Source of the DNA: Desulfotignum sp.
GTDB taxonomy: Bacteria; Desulfobacterota; Desulfobacteria; Desulfobacterales; Desulfobacteraceae
Reading direction: 5' to 3'
DNA: 46,851 bases
NCBI GenBank assembly: GCA_011389575.1
Contig: JAABUB010000021.1
Span: forward strand, 1 to 46,851
Part shown: one piece after another, positions 17,508-24,276 of the stretch
Layout of the letters: each line of letters starts with the position of its first letter
How positions within the stretch are numbered: the stretch's first letter is position 1
Translations under genes and position numbers: made by a program
The notes under the pieces: model-generated
Databases searched by the model: none
What the model was told of the DNA's origin: nothing
What the model saw: the letters and a program-made list of their open reading frames with translations, nothing else

Positions 17508-18077
17508 ATGCAGCGCTGTGACTGGTGCCTGAAAGATCCGGTATATATCAAATACCATGATACAGAATGGGGTGTGCCCGTGCATGATGACCAGAAACTG
17601 TTTGAGTTCCTGGTTCTGGAAGGGGCCCAGGCCGGATTGTCCTGGCTCACCATACTGAAACGCAGAGATGGCTACAGAAATGCGTTTGCCGGATTTGATC
17701 CCCTGCAGGTGGCCCGGTTCACGCCGGAAACCATTGCTGAACTGCTACAGAACCCGGCCATTATCCGCAACAAGCTCAAGGTCAATGCCGCGGTGAACAA
17801 CGCCCGGATCTTTTTGGACATCCAGACCAAATTCGGCTCATTCGACCAGTATGCCTGGCAGTTTGTGGACGGCCGCCAGAAGGTCAACACCTTTACATCC
17901 GTGGACCAGGTGCCGGCCACTTCAAAGGAATCTGATGCATTCTCCAAAGATCTGAAGCAGCGGGGCTTCAAATTTACCGGCTCCACCATCATGTATGCCC
18001 ACATGCAGGCCACCGGCATGGTGAACGACCACCTGGTGTCCTGTTTCCGGCATCAGGCGGTCAAAGAAACAGCTTAG
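17508..18077 (+). CDS. tag: DNA-3-methyladenine glycosylase I
   Basis: A 189-aa repair enzyme that removes 3-methyladenine from alkylated DNA. The start at MQRCDWCLKDP is set by a GGGAGGAG ribosome site. The family pattern is complete: the zinc-ligand Cys near the N-terminus, YHDTEWGVPVHDDQKLFE, GAQAGLSWLTILKRR, and the C-terminal zinc-binding region MVNDHLVSCFRH. A second copy of the last 30 codons lies 1.7 kb upstream, so the gene was once duplicated. It stands alone, with no operon partner. Confidence 0.95.
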   Translation: MQRCDWCLKDPVYIKYHDTEWGVPVHDDQKLFEFLVLEGAQAGLSWLTILKRRDGYRNAFAGFDPLQVARFTPETIAELLQNPAIIRNKLKVNAAVNNARIFLDIQTKFGSFDQYAWQFVDGRQKVNTFTSVDQVPATSKESDAFSKDLKQRGFKFTGSTIMYAHMQATGMVNDHLVSCFRHQAVKETA

Positions 18078-18144
18078 GGCAGCAGGGTTTCGGGCCGTTC
18101 GGCAACCAAAAAGCGTTAATTGTACAATTCAATGGATTGATCAA

Positions 18145-18378
18145 ATGAATTTTGATATGGTTGATGATATCGGTGAAATCGAAACGATAGCGAAGGGTTC
18201 TGGCATTCGTGAGATTGAACGCTTGAGAAAAGTATATGGACATGGAAATTGGAAAAAAATGAAAGGAATTGCTCGGGTCAGGCTTTCCTCCGGAAGGATC
18301 CGATTAGCTGAAATCCATTGGTATGAAGCTCATGGCATAGGCAAAAAAGAAATTAAGCGCAAAAAATATTTGGAGTAA
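18145..18378 (+). CDS. Small hypothetical protein, 77 aa
   Basis: A short basic protein with an acidic start (MNFDMVDDIGEIETIAKG) and a strand-rich end (GIARVRLSSGRIRLAEIHWYEAHGIG, in segments, then KKEIKRKKYLE). I have an impression of a widespread family of small proteins with this ending near toxin-antitoxin and mobile genes, but no function is known to me. Composition is AT-rich. The stop lies 8 bases before the 5' end of a group II intron remnant, so this gene or its 3' flank may have been the intron's insertion site. Confidence 0.6.
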   Translation: MNFDMVDDIGEIETIAKGSGIREIERLRKVYGHGNWKKMKGIARVRLSSGRIRLAEIHWYEAHGIGKKEIKRKKYLE

Positions 18379-18663
18379 GTCATGAGTGCGCCAGGCAAAG
18401 CTGGTAATTTCTTGTCGGTTAAAGTCCGACATAGTCAAAGGTTAGCCACCGGGCTATCACCAAGGGTGCATTTGTGGCGGTAACAAAACAAATGAAGCCA
18501 CCTGCAGGGATGTGCCAGACCGCAACGCAAGTGAAGGTATTGAGCTCCGAAATATTCAACATTGAAGAGGCCGACAGTTTTCATTTGCTGGAAGGCTGCA
18601 TGAACTGCGCTGTTAGGGCGAAGCGTGATTTACTTTATTGGTATTAAAAGATTTTACTTTCAG

Positions 18664-18810
18664 GCAATACGCCTGACTTTTAAATGGATGAACAGGAGAA
18701 GCCAGAAGAAAAGTTTTAACTGGGAACAGTTCCGAACCTATCTTAACAGGCATCCGCTTCCAAAACCGACAATTTATCACAACCTGTATACGTTATGGCA
18801 GTCAAAGTGA
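18664..18810 (+). pseudogene. C-terminal remnant of group II intron reverse transcriptase/maturase
   Basis: The frame reads RLTFKWMNRRSQKKSF, then NWEQFRTYLNRHPLPKPTI and YHNLYTLW before a stop. This is the characteristic C-terminal end of intron-encoded maturases (NRRSQ, a PLPxPxI motif). The whole polymerase domain with its YADD box and the X domain are missing. No credible start codon belongs to it. Confidence 0.82.
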
Positions 18811-18818
18811 ATATTAGC

Positions 18819-18879
18819 GAAGAGCCCGTTGCGGGAAAACCGCACGGCGGGTTCTGTGAGGGATGTCATTTCCTCACAT
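18819..18879 (+). ncRNA. Group II intron domains V and VI
   Basis: Domain V: GAGCCCG pairs with CGGGTTC and GCGG with CCGC around a GAAA tetraloop (18822-18855). Domain VI: TGTGAGG (18855-18861) pairs with CCTCACA (18872-18878). Domain V is the catalytic heart of group II introns and its preservation here contrasts with the loss of the protein. The ferredoxin ATG follows 30 bases downstream. Confidence 0.75.
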
Positions 18880-18908
18880 ACAATACGTTTAAGTATAGGA
18901 GGAAATAG

Positions 18909-19205
18909 ATGTCTACTCGACAAGATTTCAGATATCTGGCGGATGTGGCCACCCTGGTGCTGGATGAACAAAAATGCATCGGCTGCGGATTGTGCACCCA
19001 GGTCTGTCCCCATGCCGTGTTTGAGATGCACGAAAATAAAGCCCGTATTGTTGATTTCAACGCCTGCATGGAGTGCGGGGCCTGTGTCAGCAACTGCCCG
19101 GTGGATGCCGTATCTGTCAGTCCCGGGGTGGGGTGAGCCACCTATATTATCCAGGTCTGGATAAAAGGAAAGGAAAACGCCTCCTGCGGAGACGGCTGCT
19201 GTTGA
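18909..19205 (+). CDS. HgcB-like ferredoxin, candidate selenoprotein (in-frame UGA read as Sec)
   Basis: The frame from ATG 18909 (AGGAGG site upstream) runs to UGA at 19134-19136 and continues to a second UGA at 19203-19205, giving 98 residues. It carries two 4Fe-4S motifs, C23IGCGLC and C53MECGAC, each completed by a CP (C33, C63). The second motif and the phrase ACMECGAC are typical of HgcB, the ferredoxin partner of the corrinoid protein HgcA in mercury methylation. HgcB has an essential Cys near position 73 and a C-terminal Cys pair 21 residues later. Here residue 76 is the UGA codon in the context PGVG-U-ATYII, and the protein ends SCGDGCC, with Cys97-Cys98 at exactly 21 residues. A SECIS-like hairpin follows the UGA. 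If UGA is read as stop, the product is a 75-aa ferredoxin without the metal-handling tail. No hgcA is in the window. Confidence 0.8.
19134..19164 (+). promoter_or_regulatory. SECIS-like hairpin for UGA recoding in the HgcB-like gene
   Basis: After the UGA (19134-19136) a perfect 7-bp stem TTATCCA (19147-19153) and TGGATAA (19158-19164) closes a four-base loop GGTC (19154-19157). A GGUC apical loop is that of the E. coli fdhF SECIS bound by SelB. The 17-base distance from UGA to the loop is within the bacterial SECIS range and almost the same as in fdhF. The hairpin lies inside the coding frame, as is usual in bacteria. Confidence 0.78.
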
Positions 19206-20215
19206 AAAAGGAAGGCGATACCCACGTGCTTCTGCTGTTTCTCCCGGCGGCTTTAGCAGGCCGTTGACCAGGCTGATCATGCCGCCTGAAATCCGCCAGG
19301 ATTCCGGTTCCATGGGACACCTGGAAATGGTCTGGACCCGCCCGTCCCTGGTCTGGACCCGTCCGTTGCCAGCATCATACTGGGGGTACCCGGTCAGTGC
19401 CAGCATCTCTACCAGGCCGGCTATCCTGGGATTGATCTCCGGCCAGTACCAGGACGGACCGAGATCGGCCGTGTATCAATTGTATGCCGGACATAAAATC
19501 CGGCCGCCGATCCGGTCCCGGGCTTCCAGCACAATAAAGGGTTCCCCTTTTTCGGCCAGCAGAAAGGCGGCATATATTCCGCTGAGACCGGCGCCGATAA
19601 TGATGGTGTCGTGTTTTTCCATGTCAAAGATAAACAGGGTGTCCGGAACTGTCAGCGGTTATTGTGCACGCTGTGTTTTGTTCTGATGTCTTCATGAGGA
19701 TTCCTTCATTTTTTCACGACCGGTAAAGGCTCTGGCGCACGGTCATGCATATTTCATACCCGGTGCGGCCTGTTATTGGAGGTCAGTAAATGACCGGAGA
19801 CATTCCAGGGAAATGTAGGGGGGAGCAGGACAATGCCTGAAACCATTTGCCGTTAGAATCCCGCAGGTAACAATGGTGCTGCCCATTCCTGATACGGTTC
19901 CCGAATGCCGTAACCAATGTGCCTGCTGTTTAAAACCGGCTGAGCAGCCGACCGGGAAAATGACAATGCACTGGTGTTGCCGGGGATGATCAGTAGCAGC
20001 AACACGGCATGGGGTCGCAAATATGCGTATAGAATTTGGATGTCAGGCCCTGTCACTGATGCCGGTGCCGTGTATTACCTGTACCTTCGGTTCAGGGCTA
20101 CCAATTCCGCTGACGGCGCATCCTGTGGCTGCGGCGGGTGTGACAGCTGCGGTACCCTTCAAACCACTTGCGAATCAAACGGATCAAACAGATCAAAAAA
20201 GAGAAAAATGAAAAA
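19154..20215 (+). repeat. Decayed module, copy 1 (direct repeat with 31907-33855)
   Basis: From GGTCTGG onward this stretch matches the one at 31907. Shared parts are the ferredoxin tail, the FAD oxidase (truncated here), the flank up to about 19850 and the Cys-rich peptide gene near 20060-20215. Copy 1 lacks about 740 bases of the oxidase and the ABC fragments found in copy 2. Both copies run in the same direction. The segment between 19850 and 20040 differs from copy 2 and contains nothing I recognise. Confidence 0.85.
19245..19622 (-). pseudogene. Broken FAD-dependent amine oxidase-like gene
   Basis: The frame starts like the intact gene at 32033-33109: [15 protein letters not shown] with the FAD-binding GxGxxG and the [10 protein letters not shown] motif. 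A TGA replaces a glycine codon in the PAYNGYTA stretch (19475-19477). The sequence stays alignable to ISGGMISLVNGLLK, then joins unrelated sequence near 19250, removing about two thirds of the protein. The nonsense codon plus the deletion make it a pseudogene. The TGA is unlikely to encode selenocysteine because the intact copy has Gly there. Confidence 0.88.
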
Positions 20216-20240
20216 TAGACACAGATCAAAATTGATTTGA
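20040..20240 (+). pseudogene. Damaged copy of the FeoB-associated Cys-rich peptide gene
   Basis: The frame reads MSGPVTDAGAVYYLYLRF, then SADGASCGCGGCDSCGT, matching the intact gene at 33670-33852 from AGAVYYLY onward. The first half of the membrane helix is replaced by unrelated sequence and the C-terminus runs on past the normal stop. The Cys cluster is preserved. No ribosome site is seen before the possible ATG, so expression is doubtful. Confidence 0.7.
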
Positions 20241-20265
20241 TTTTACCTGCCGGCGCAGGTATGAT
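20237..20265 (+). promoter_or_regulatory. Candidate promoter with palindromic spacer before the Hsp70 operon
   Basis: TTGATT (20237-20242), 17 bases, then TATGAT (20260-20265) is a good sigma70-like promoter about 40 bases upstream of the first gene. The spacer and the first -10 base contain a perfect inverted repeat ACCTGC-CGGC-GCAGGT (20245-20260), placed where a repressor would block RNA polymerase. It is not the CTTGAA/CCCCAT pattern of a heat-shock sigma32 promoter. Confidence 0.55.
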
Positions 20266-20306
20266 GTCGCCCTGAACGACAAGCTGGGAGAGGGTTGCTA
20301 TTCGGT

Positions 20307-23141
20307 ATGGCCAAAATCAGAAAGAAAAAAAGCAAGCAGAAACAGCGGCACGGAAATGAAAAACGGAAAAGGTTTCAGTCCCTGACCCCGGATGCGATCC
20401 GGGATCAGGCCACAGCATTTTTGGCGGCATCCCGTTACCGGGACGCGATACTGGCCTTTCGTGAGGTGCTGAAAAAAGGGGGCGACAAGGATCTTATCCT
20501 GCCGGACCTTTTCCGGGCCTACCGGCTCAGGCACGGCCAGCTTCTTGCCAAAAAAATGCCCAGGGAGGCTGAAACCGTGATAAATCTGGGCGGGCAGGTG
20601 TTTGAAGCCCTGCCCCGGATCACGCCGGAACTGCTGGAACAGGCCCTGGATTTCCTGCCGGTCCGCACCGTCATGGCCGCATTGAAGGAAAAGGCGGCAT
20701 TTGCGGTGTTGGCCCCGGAGACGGAAAAACGCCTCGGCATATTGCTGGTGACCGAAGATGCCCTGGATCTGGCCGAGGACCTGCCCGAAGACGCCCGGCT
20801 CAGGACGGACCGGCCGGTGATGGCCGCGGCAGCCGCCAACATGATGGCCGGTGACTGGCAAGGCGCGCTCCACGCTATGCGGCCCATCGGCCGCATCTCC
20901 CCTTATGCGGACCTCAAGACGTTTGCCCGGGCCATGAAAGCCTGGGAACAGCAGGATCGGTCCACTCTGAAAAAAGCACTGCCCCGCCTGGGGGAAAACT
21001 TCCCGTTCAAGGGGCTTCGGGCCCTCCTGGCTGAATATGCCGACCGCGGCAGTTTCAAGTCCGTTGACATCTACCCCGACACCGCCGCCCTTTTGATGGG
21101 GCCGGGGATACACAAATTATCCTGCCGGGACAGGATTCAGCAGCACATGAAACCCCTGAACCTGAACGGTATGGCAGCGGCCTGCCGTGACTTTGCCCGG
21201 CTGCTGAAGCCCGAATCACCGGATGACGTCCTTGAAACCCTTGCGGAAATCATCGGCAAAGGCATCAACAAAGCATATGAAGATGATCCGGTTCTCTTTC
21301 CCGGGTTTCTTGAACGGCTCATCCATTCCCATGCGGAGCGAAAGCGTCTTTTCCTGAAAATCGAATCGGTCTGTAAAGATTTTGTGTCCCATGCCACCCC
21401 GGATTACCTGAAAACGCTGAAAACCGAATTTCCGGATGCAAAGGAGCGGGGCACCGCATATGCCCTGATTCTTCTGAAAATTGCCGGCATCATCAAGCAG
21501 CACCCCCATATTCTTTATGATTATGACGAAGACCTCTTTGATATCCTGGCTGCGTTTTCAATTCCGGACAGCATACTGGAAAACGACTTAAACCTGCTCC
21601 TGCTGACCCTGGTCCGGCATGCCGTAAAACATGATCCGGGAAACCGGCTGGCCTTTGACATGCTGCAAGGTATTTCCGCCCCCCTGGCCGAGCACCGCAA
21701 AGTCCTGACAAACCTCTATGAAACCATGGCCGCCCAATTTGATGATGACCCCGCCCCCTGCCTGGAACTGGCCCGGCTGTATTACCTGAAGAATGCTTTC
21801 AGAAAAGCACAGGCCATCCTCCAAACCGCCTATGACAGGGCGCCCCATGATGTCCGGGTAAAAGAATCCAGGGCCCTGGCCTTTGTCATCTCTGCCCAGA
21901 AAAACCTGCCAAAGGAGAAATGGCACCTGGTGGACCGGGATCTGGACCGGGCCGCTGAATTCTGCCTGCCCATCCTTTCCACGGTGATTACCGGAAAACG
22001 CCTTTTGGCGGAATTTTTAAAAACCCGGAAGTTTTCAGCCAAAACCTTTCACGAACAGACCAAAGGGTTTACACCGGTCCAGCAAATGCAGTGTTACCTG
22101 CTGCTGCAAACCGATGTGGACAGCGGCGATTACGGGATCGATACCCGGGGCATGGCCAGCTGCTTCAAGGGATTGCAAAAACAGATCACAGGACTTTCCC
22201 CCCGGGAACTTATGGCACTGCTCTCCCCGCTTGACGACAGATTCACACCGGTATACCCCACCCTGTTTTATGCCCGACCCCTGCTGGGCACCACCGGCAA
22301 AATTCTTTCCGCACTGCCCCCGGAGGACCTGATGTCCCTGGTCATCCCCATGGCGCAGAACCAATGCACCGACGTGGCCATCCGGGCGCTTAAAAAAAAG
22401 GCGAAAACCGCCGGACCGGACCACAGGACCCTGCTGGTTTTTTACCAGACCGCCCTTGAGGCCATATCCGCCAACATATTTCCCTGCCCCGAACTGGCGG
22501 CGTTGGCGGGCAAGGCCGGACCAGACCTCAGGGAACGCCTCCGGCAGATATCCAGGTCCCTTTCGGAAGTGGCGTTCTATCCGCTTAAGGAAGCCTTTGA
22601 CCGGTTTGAATTTGATCGGCCCGTCCCTCCGGGATACGGTCCCCGTCCCGGTCCCGGTTACCCCGGGGATGATCCCCTGAATGAGATGATTTCAGATCTG
22701 TATGATATCATGATGAATGCCATGAATGAGGATTCCTGGACAGACCCGGAAGAAGATTGGGAAGAAGATCAGGAAGACTGGTTCTACCCCCGGGAACTTG
22801 ATGTGGCATCCATATTCGGAAACACCTGTGATCCCGGCATGGCCAAAGAGTTCATTTTCGACCTGGCCGTAGCTGCGGACGGCATTGTCAACGGACCGGC
22901 CGACCCCTGGGAAAACCCGGAAGAAAATTTTATTGCCGCCCTTCACGCCTTGCTGGACCTGATGCACCAAAGCGGGATCCGGACCACCGGCCAATACCGG
23001 GAAGCCGGCCGTAAACTGGCCGCGGCCCTGTCATACAGCCAGCTTGTCCTGGAGGCCCTGGGGCGCATTACATCCAAGGCCGCCATCATAACGACCCCGG
23101 AGCACCAGCATTTTATGCTGGGATTCAGATCCGGGGCATGA
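20307..23141 (+). CDS. Large helical (TPR-like) protein of the accessory Hsp70 operon
   Basis: A 944-aa protein with no family I recognise. A very basic N-terminus (MAKIRKKKSKQKQRHGNEKRK, in two parts) is followed by helical repeats of TPR type (FLAASRYRDAILAFREVL; LYYLKNAFRKAQAILQTAYDRAP). Near residues 775-830 there is a Pro/Gly-rich stretch (PGYGPRPGPGYPGDDP) and an acidic tryptophan-rich patch (WTDPEEDWEEDQEDW). No signal peptide or membrane helix is seen. I prefer the ATG to the TTG 12 bases upstream. Its last base triplet overlaps the J-like gene (ATGA), so it is the first gene of a tightly coupled chaperone operon and a probable client adaptor or scaffold. Confidence 0.85.
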   Translation: MAKIRKKKSKQKQRHGNEKRKRFQSLTPDAIRDQATAFLAASRYRDAILAFREVLKKGGDKDLILPDLFRAYRLRHGQLLAKKMPREAETVINLGGQVFEALPRITPELLEQALDFLPVRTVMAALKEKAAFAVLAPETEKRLGILLVTEDALDLAEDLPEDARLRTDRPVMAAAAANMMAGDWQGALHAMRPIGRISPYADLKTFARAMKAWEQQDRSTLKKALPRLGENFPFKGLRALLAEYADRGSFKSVDIYPDTAALLMGPGIHKLSCRDRIQQHMKPLNLNGMAAACRDFARLLKPESPDDVLETLAEIIGKGINKAYEDDPVLFPGFLERLIHSHAERKRLFLKIESVCKDFVSHATPDYLKTLKTEFPDAKERGTAYALILLKIAGIIKQHPHILYDYDEDLFDILAAFSIPDSILENDLNLLLLTLVRHAVKHDPGNRLAFDMLQGISAPLAEHRKVLTNLYETMAAQFDDDPAPCLELARLYYLKNAFRKAQAILQTAYDRAPHDVRVKESRALAFVISAQKNLPKEKWHLVDRDLDRAAEFCLPILSTVITGKRLLAEFLKTRKFSAKTFHEQTKGFTPVQQMQCYLLLQTDVDSGDYGIDTRGMASCFKGLQKQITGLSPRELMALLSPLDDRFTPVYPTLFYARPLLGTTGKILSALPPEDLMSLVIPMAQNQCTDVAIRALKKKAKTAGPDHRTLLVFYQTALEAISANIFPCPELAALAGKAGPDLRERLRQISRSLSEVAFYPLKEAFDRFEFDRPVPPGYGPRPGPGYPGDDPLNEMISDLYDIMMNAMNEDSWTDPEEDWEEDQEDWFYPRELDVASIFGNTCDPGMAKEFIFDLAVAADGIVNGPADPWENPEENFIAALHALLDLMHQSGIRTTGQYREAGRKLAAALSYSQLVLEALGRITSKAAIITTPEHQHFMLGFRSGA

Positions 23142-23458
23142 CCCCACACCAAAAGGAGACCATTGTGATTTATCACCATATACTCGGCGTGGAAAAAACT
23201 GCCGGGGACCGGGAAGTCCGGGAAAGATACCTGGCACTGATCAGGGAATTTCCGCCGGACCGGCACCCGGAGGAATTTCAGCGGATCACCCGGGCCTACG
23301 AGGCCCTGAAAGACGGCCGCGGCCGGGTCAGGGCCAGGCTGACGGGCGTCAACGACTTTACCTTCTGGACCGATGCCCTGGATGCCCTTGTGGAAAGCAT
23401 TGCCACGGCACCCCAGGCCCCCGGACTGGACCGGATCATCAAGGCGGACAATAAATGA
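23138..23458 (+). CDS. J-domain-like protein with PPD in place of HPD
   Basis: A 106-aa protein. YHHILGVEKTAGDREVRERY, then LALIREFPPDRHPEEFQRI and TRAYEAL follow the plan of a DnaJ J-domain (helix II, loop, helix III). The invariant His of the HPD motif is Pro (PPD, residues 39-41). HPD is needed to stimulate Hsp70 ATPase in classical J-proteins, so this may be a non-stimulating recruiter. The remaining 45 residues form a short helical tail without zinc fingers. It overlaps its neighbours on both sides (ATGA junctions). Confidence 0.82.
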   Translation: MTPHQKETIVIYHHILGVEKTAGDREVRERYLALIREFPPDRHPEEFQRITRAYEALKDGRGRVRARLTGVNDFTFWTDALDALVESIATAPQAPGLDRIIKADNK

Positions 23459-24276
23459 GCCTCGGGGATATTGCCGCAAAGCCCGGGGTCTGGTTCCATA
23501 GGGCCATTGTCCTGAGGCTGCTCACCCTGATTCACACCGCCTCGGGACGGGCCCTGCGCAACCGGCTGGACATGGATTGGAAGACCAGGGCCCTGGCGGA
23601 TTTTTCAGACTGGCTGGACGGCCTGGATCAGGCCCCGCCGGAATTCTTACCGGAAAACCCGGCGGATCAGTCGGAATCAGACAGCCGGTCGGCCCCACAG
23701 GATACCGGCAGTCCGTTCGGCCCGGATCTTTACACCCTGCTCTCGGAATTCGTCAGCCTGAAAAAGCAGATTCAGATCCAGACCCGGGAGCAGTCCCGGA
23801 ACCTTCGGGGGCTCAAGAATTTCAACGCCTTTGCCGGGGAGGGCAGGCAGCTTCTGGACGACCTGGCCCGCCAGGTCAGCCGCATGGGGGCCATGGAAGA
23901 CAAACTCAGGGAAGAGACAACCGCTGATATTCTCCAGGCCTTTCTGGATATCCGCGACTCCCTGGCCCGGGGAACGGCATCCCGGACCCGTGTGACCGCC
24001 CCGTTTTTAAGGCAGAAAAAAGTTCATGCCCTCCTTGACGGCTACCAGATTGCCTTGAATAAATTCGACCAGGCCCTCCTGCGCCTGGAAACCACCCCCA
24101 TCCCCACCACGGGCCGGTCCTTTGACCCGGACACCATGACGGCGGTGGACACCTGCCATGTCCCGGACATGCCGCAGGGCGTTGTCACCCAGGAAATCAG
24201 CGGCGGTTTTATGCGGCGGGGCAAAGTCCTCCGCCATGCACGGGTCGTCGTGAACACCCCAGGAAAGGAAAATTAA
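23455..24276 (+). CDS. GrpE-like nucleotide exchange factor
   Basis: A 273-aa protein. The first 90 residues are variable. A long helical part (LLSEFVSLKKQIQIQTREQSR and beyond, about residues 100-190) precedes a C-terminal domain, about 195-268, with the pattern of the GrpE beta-wing: GRSFDPDTMTAVDTCHV, then GVVTQEISGGFMRRGKVLRHARVVV. GrpE drives ADP release from Hsp70. The N-terminal extension is longer than in housekeeping GrpE and may serve a partner in this operon. It overlaps the J-like gene and its stop abuts the Hsp70 start. Confidence 0.82.
   Translation: MSLGDIAAKPGVWFHRAIVLRLLTLIHTASGRALRNRLDMDWKTRALADFSDWLDGLDQAPPEFLPENPADQSESDSRSAPQDTGSPFGPDLYTLLSEFVSLKKQIQIQTREQSRNLRGLKNFNAFAGEGRQLLDDLARQVSRMGAMEDKLREETTADILQAFLDIRDSLARGTASRTRVTAPFLRQKKVHALLDGYQIALNKFDQALLRLETTPIPTTGRSFDPDTMTAVDTCHVPDMPQGVVTQEISGGFMRRGKVLRHARVVVNTPGKEN

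Larger units (their letters stand above)
18386..18879 (+). mobile_element. Degenerate bacterial group II intron with internal deletion
   Basis: The left end begins GTGCG, the canonical 5' end of group II introns. About 230 bases of structured domain I-IV-like sequence follow, including GTCGG/CCGAC stems. The reverse transcriptase/maturase is reduced to its last residues (18664-18810). At the 3' end lie a clear domain V hairpin with a GAAA tetraloop and a domain VI hairpin (TGTGAGG paired with CCTCACA, ending near 18879). A full element would be about 1.9-2.5 kb; this one is about 0.5 kb and cannot encode its own mobility. Whether the RNA could still splice in trans is unknown. Confidence 0.82.

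Noticed and set aside
19475..19477. In-frame TGA in the copy-1 amine oxidase as another selenocysteine codon
   Set aside because: The intact copy has Gly (GGA) there, the gene has a large deletion as well, and no SECIS-like hairpin follows in that direction; a nonsense mutation is simpler.
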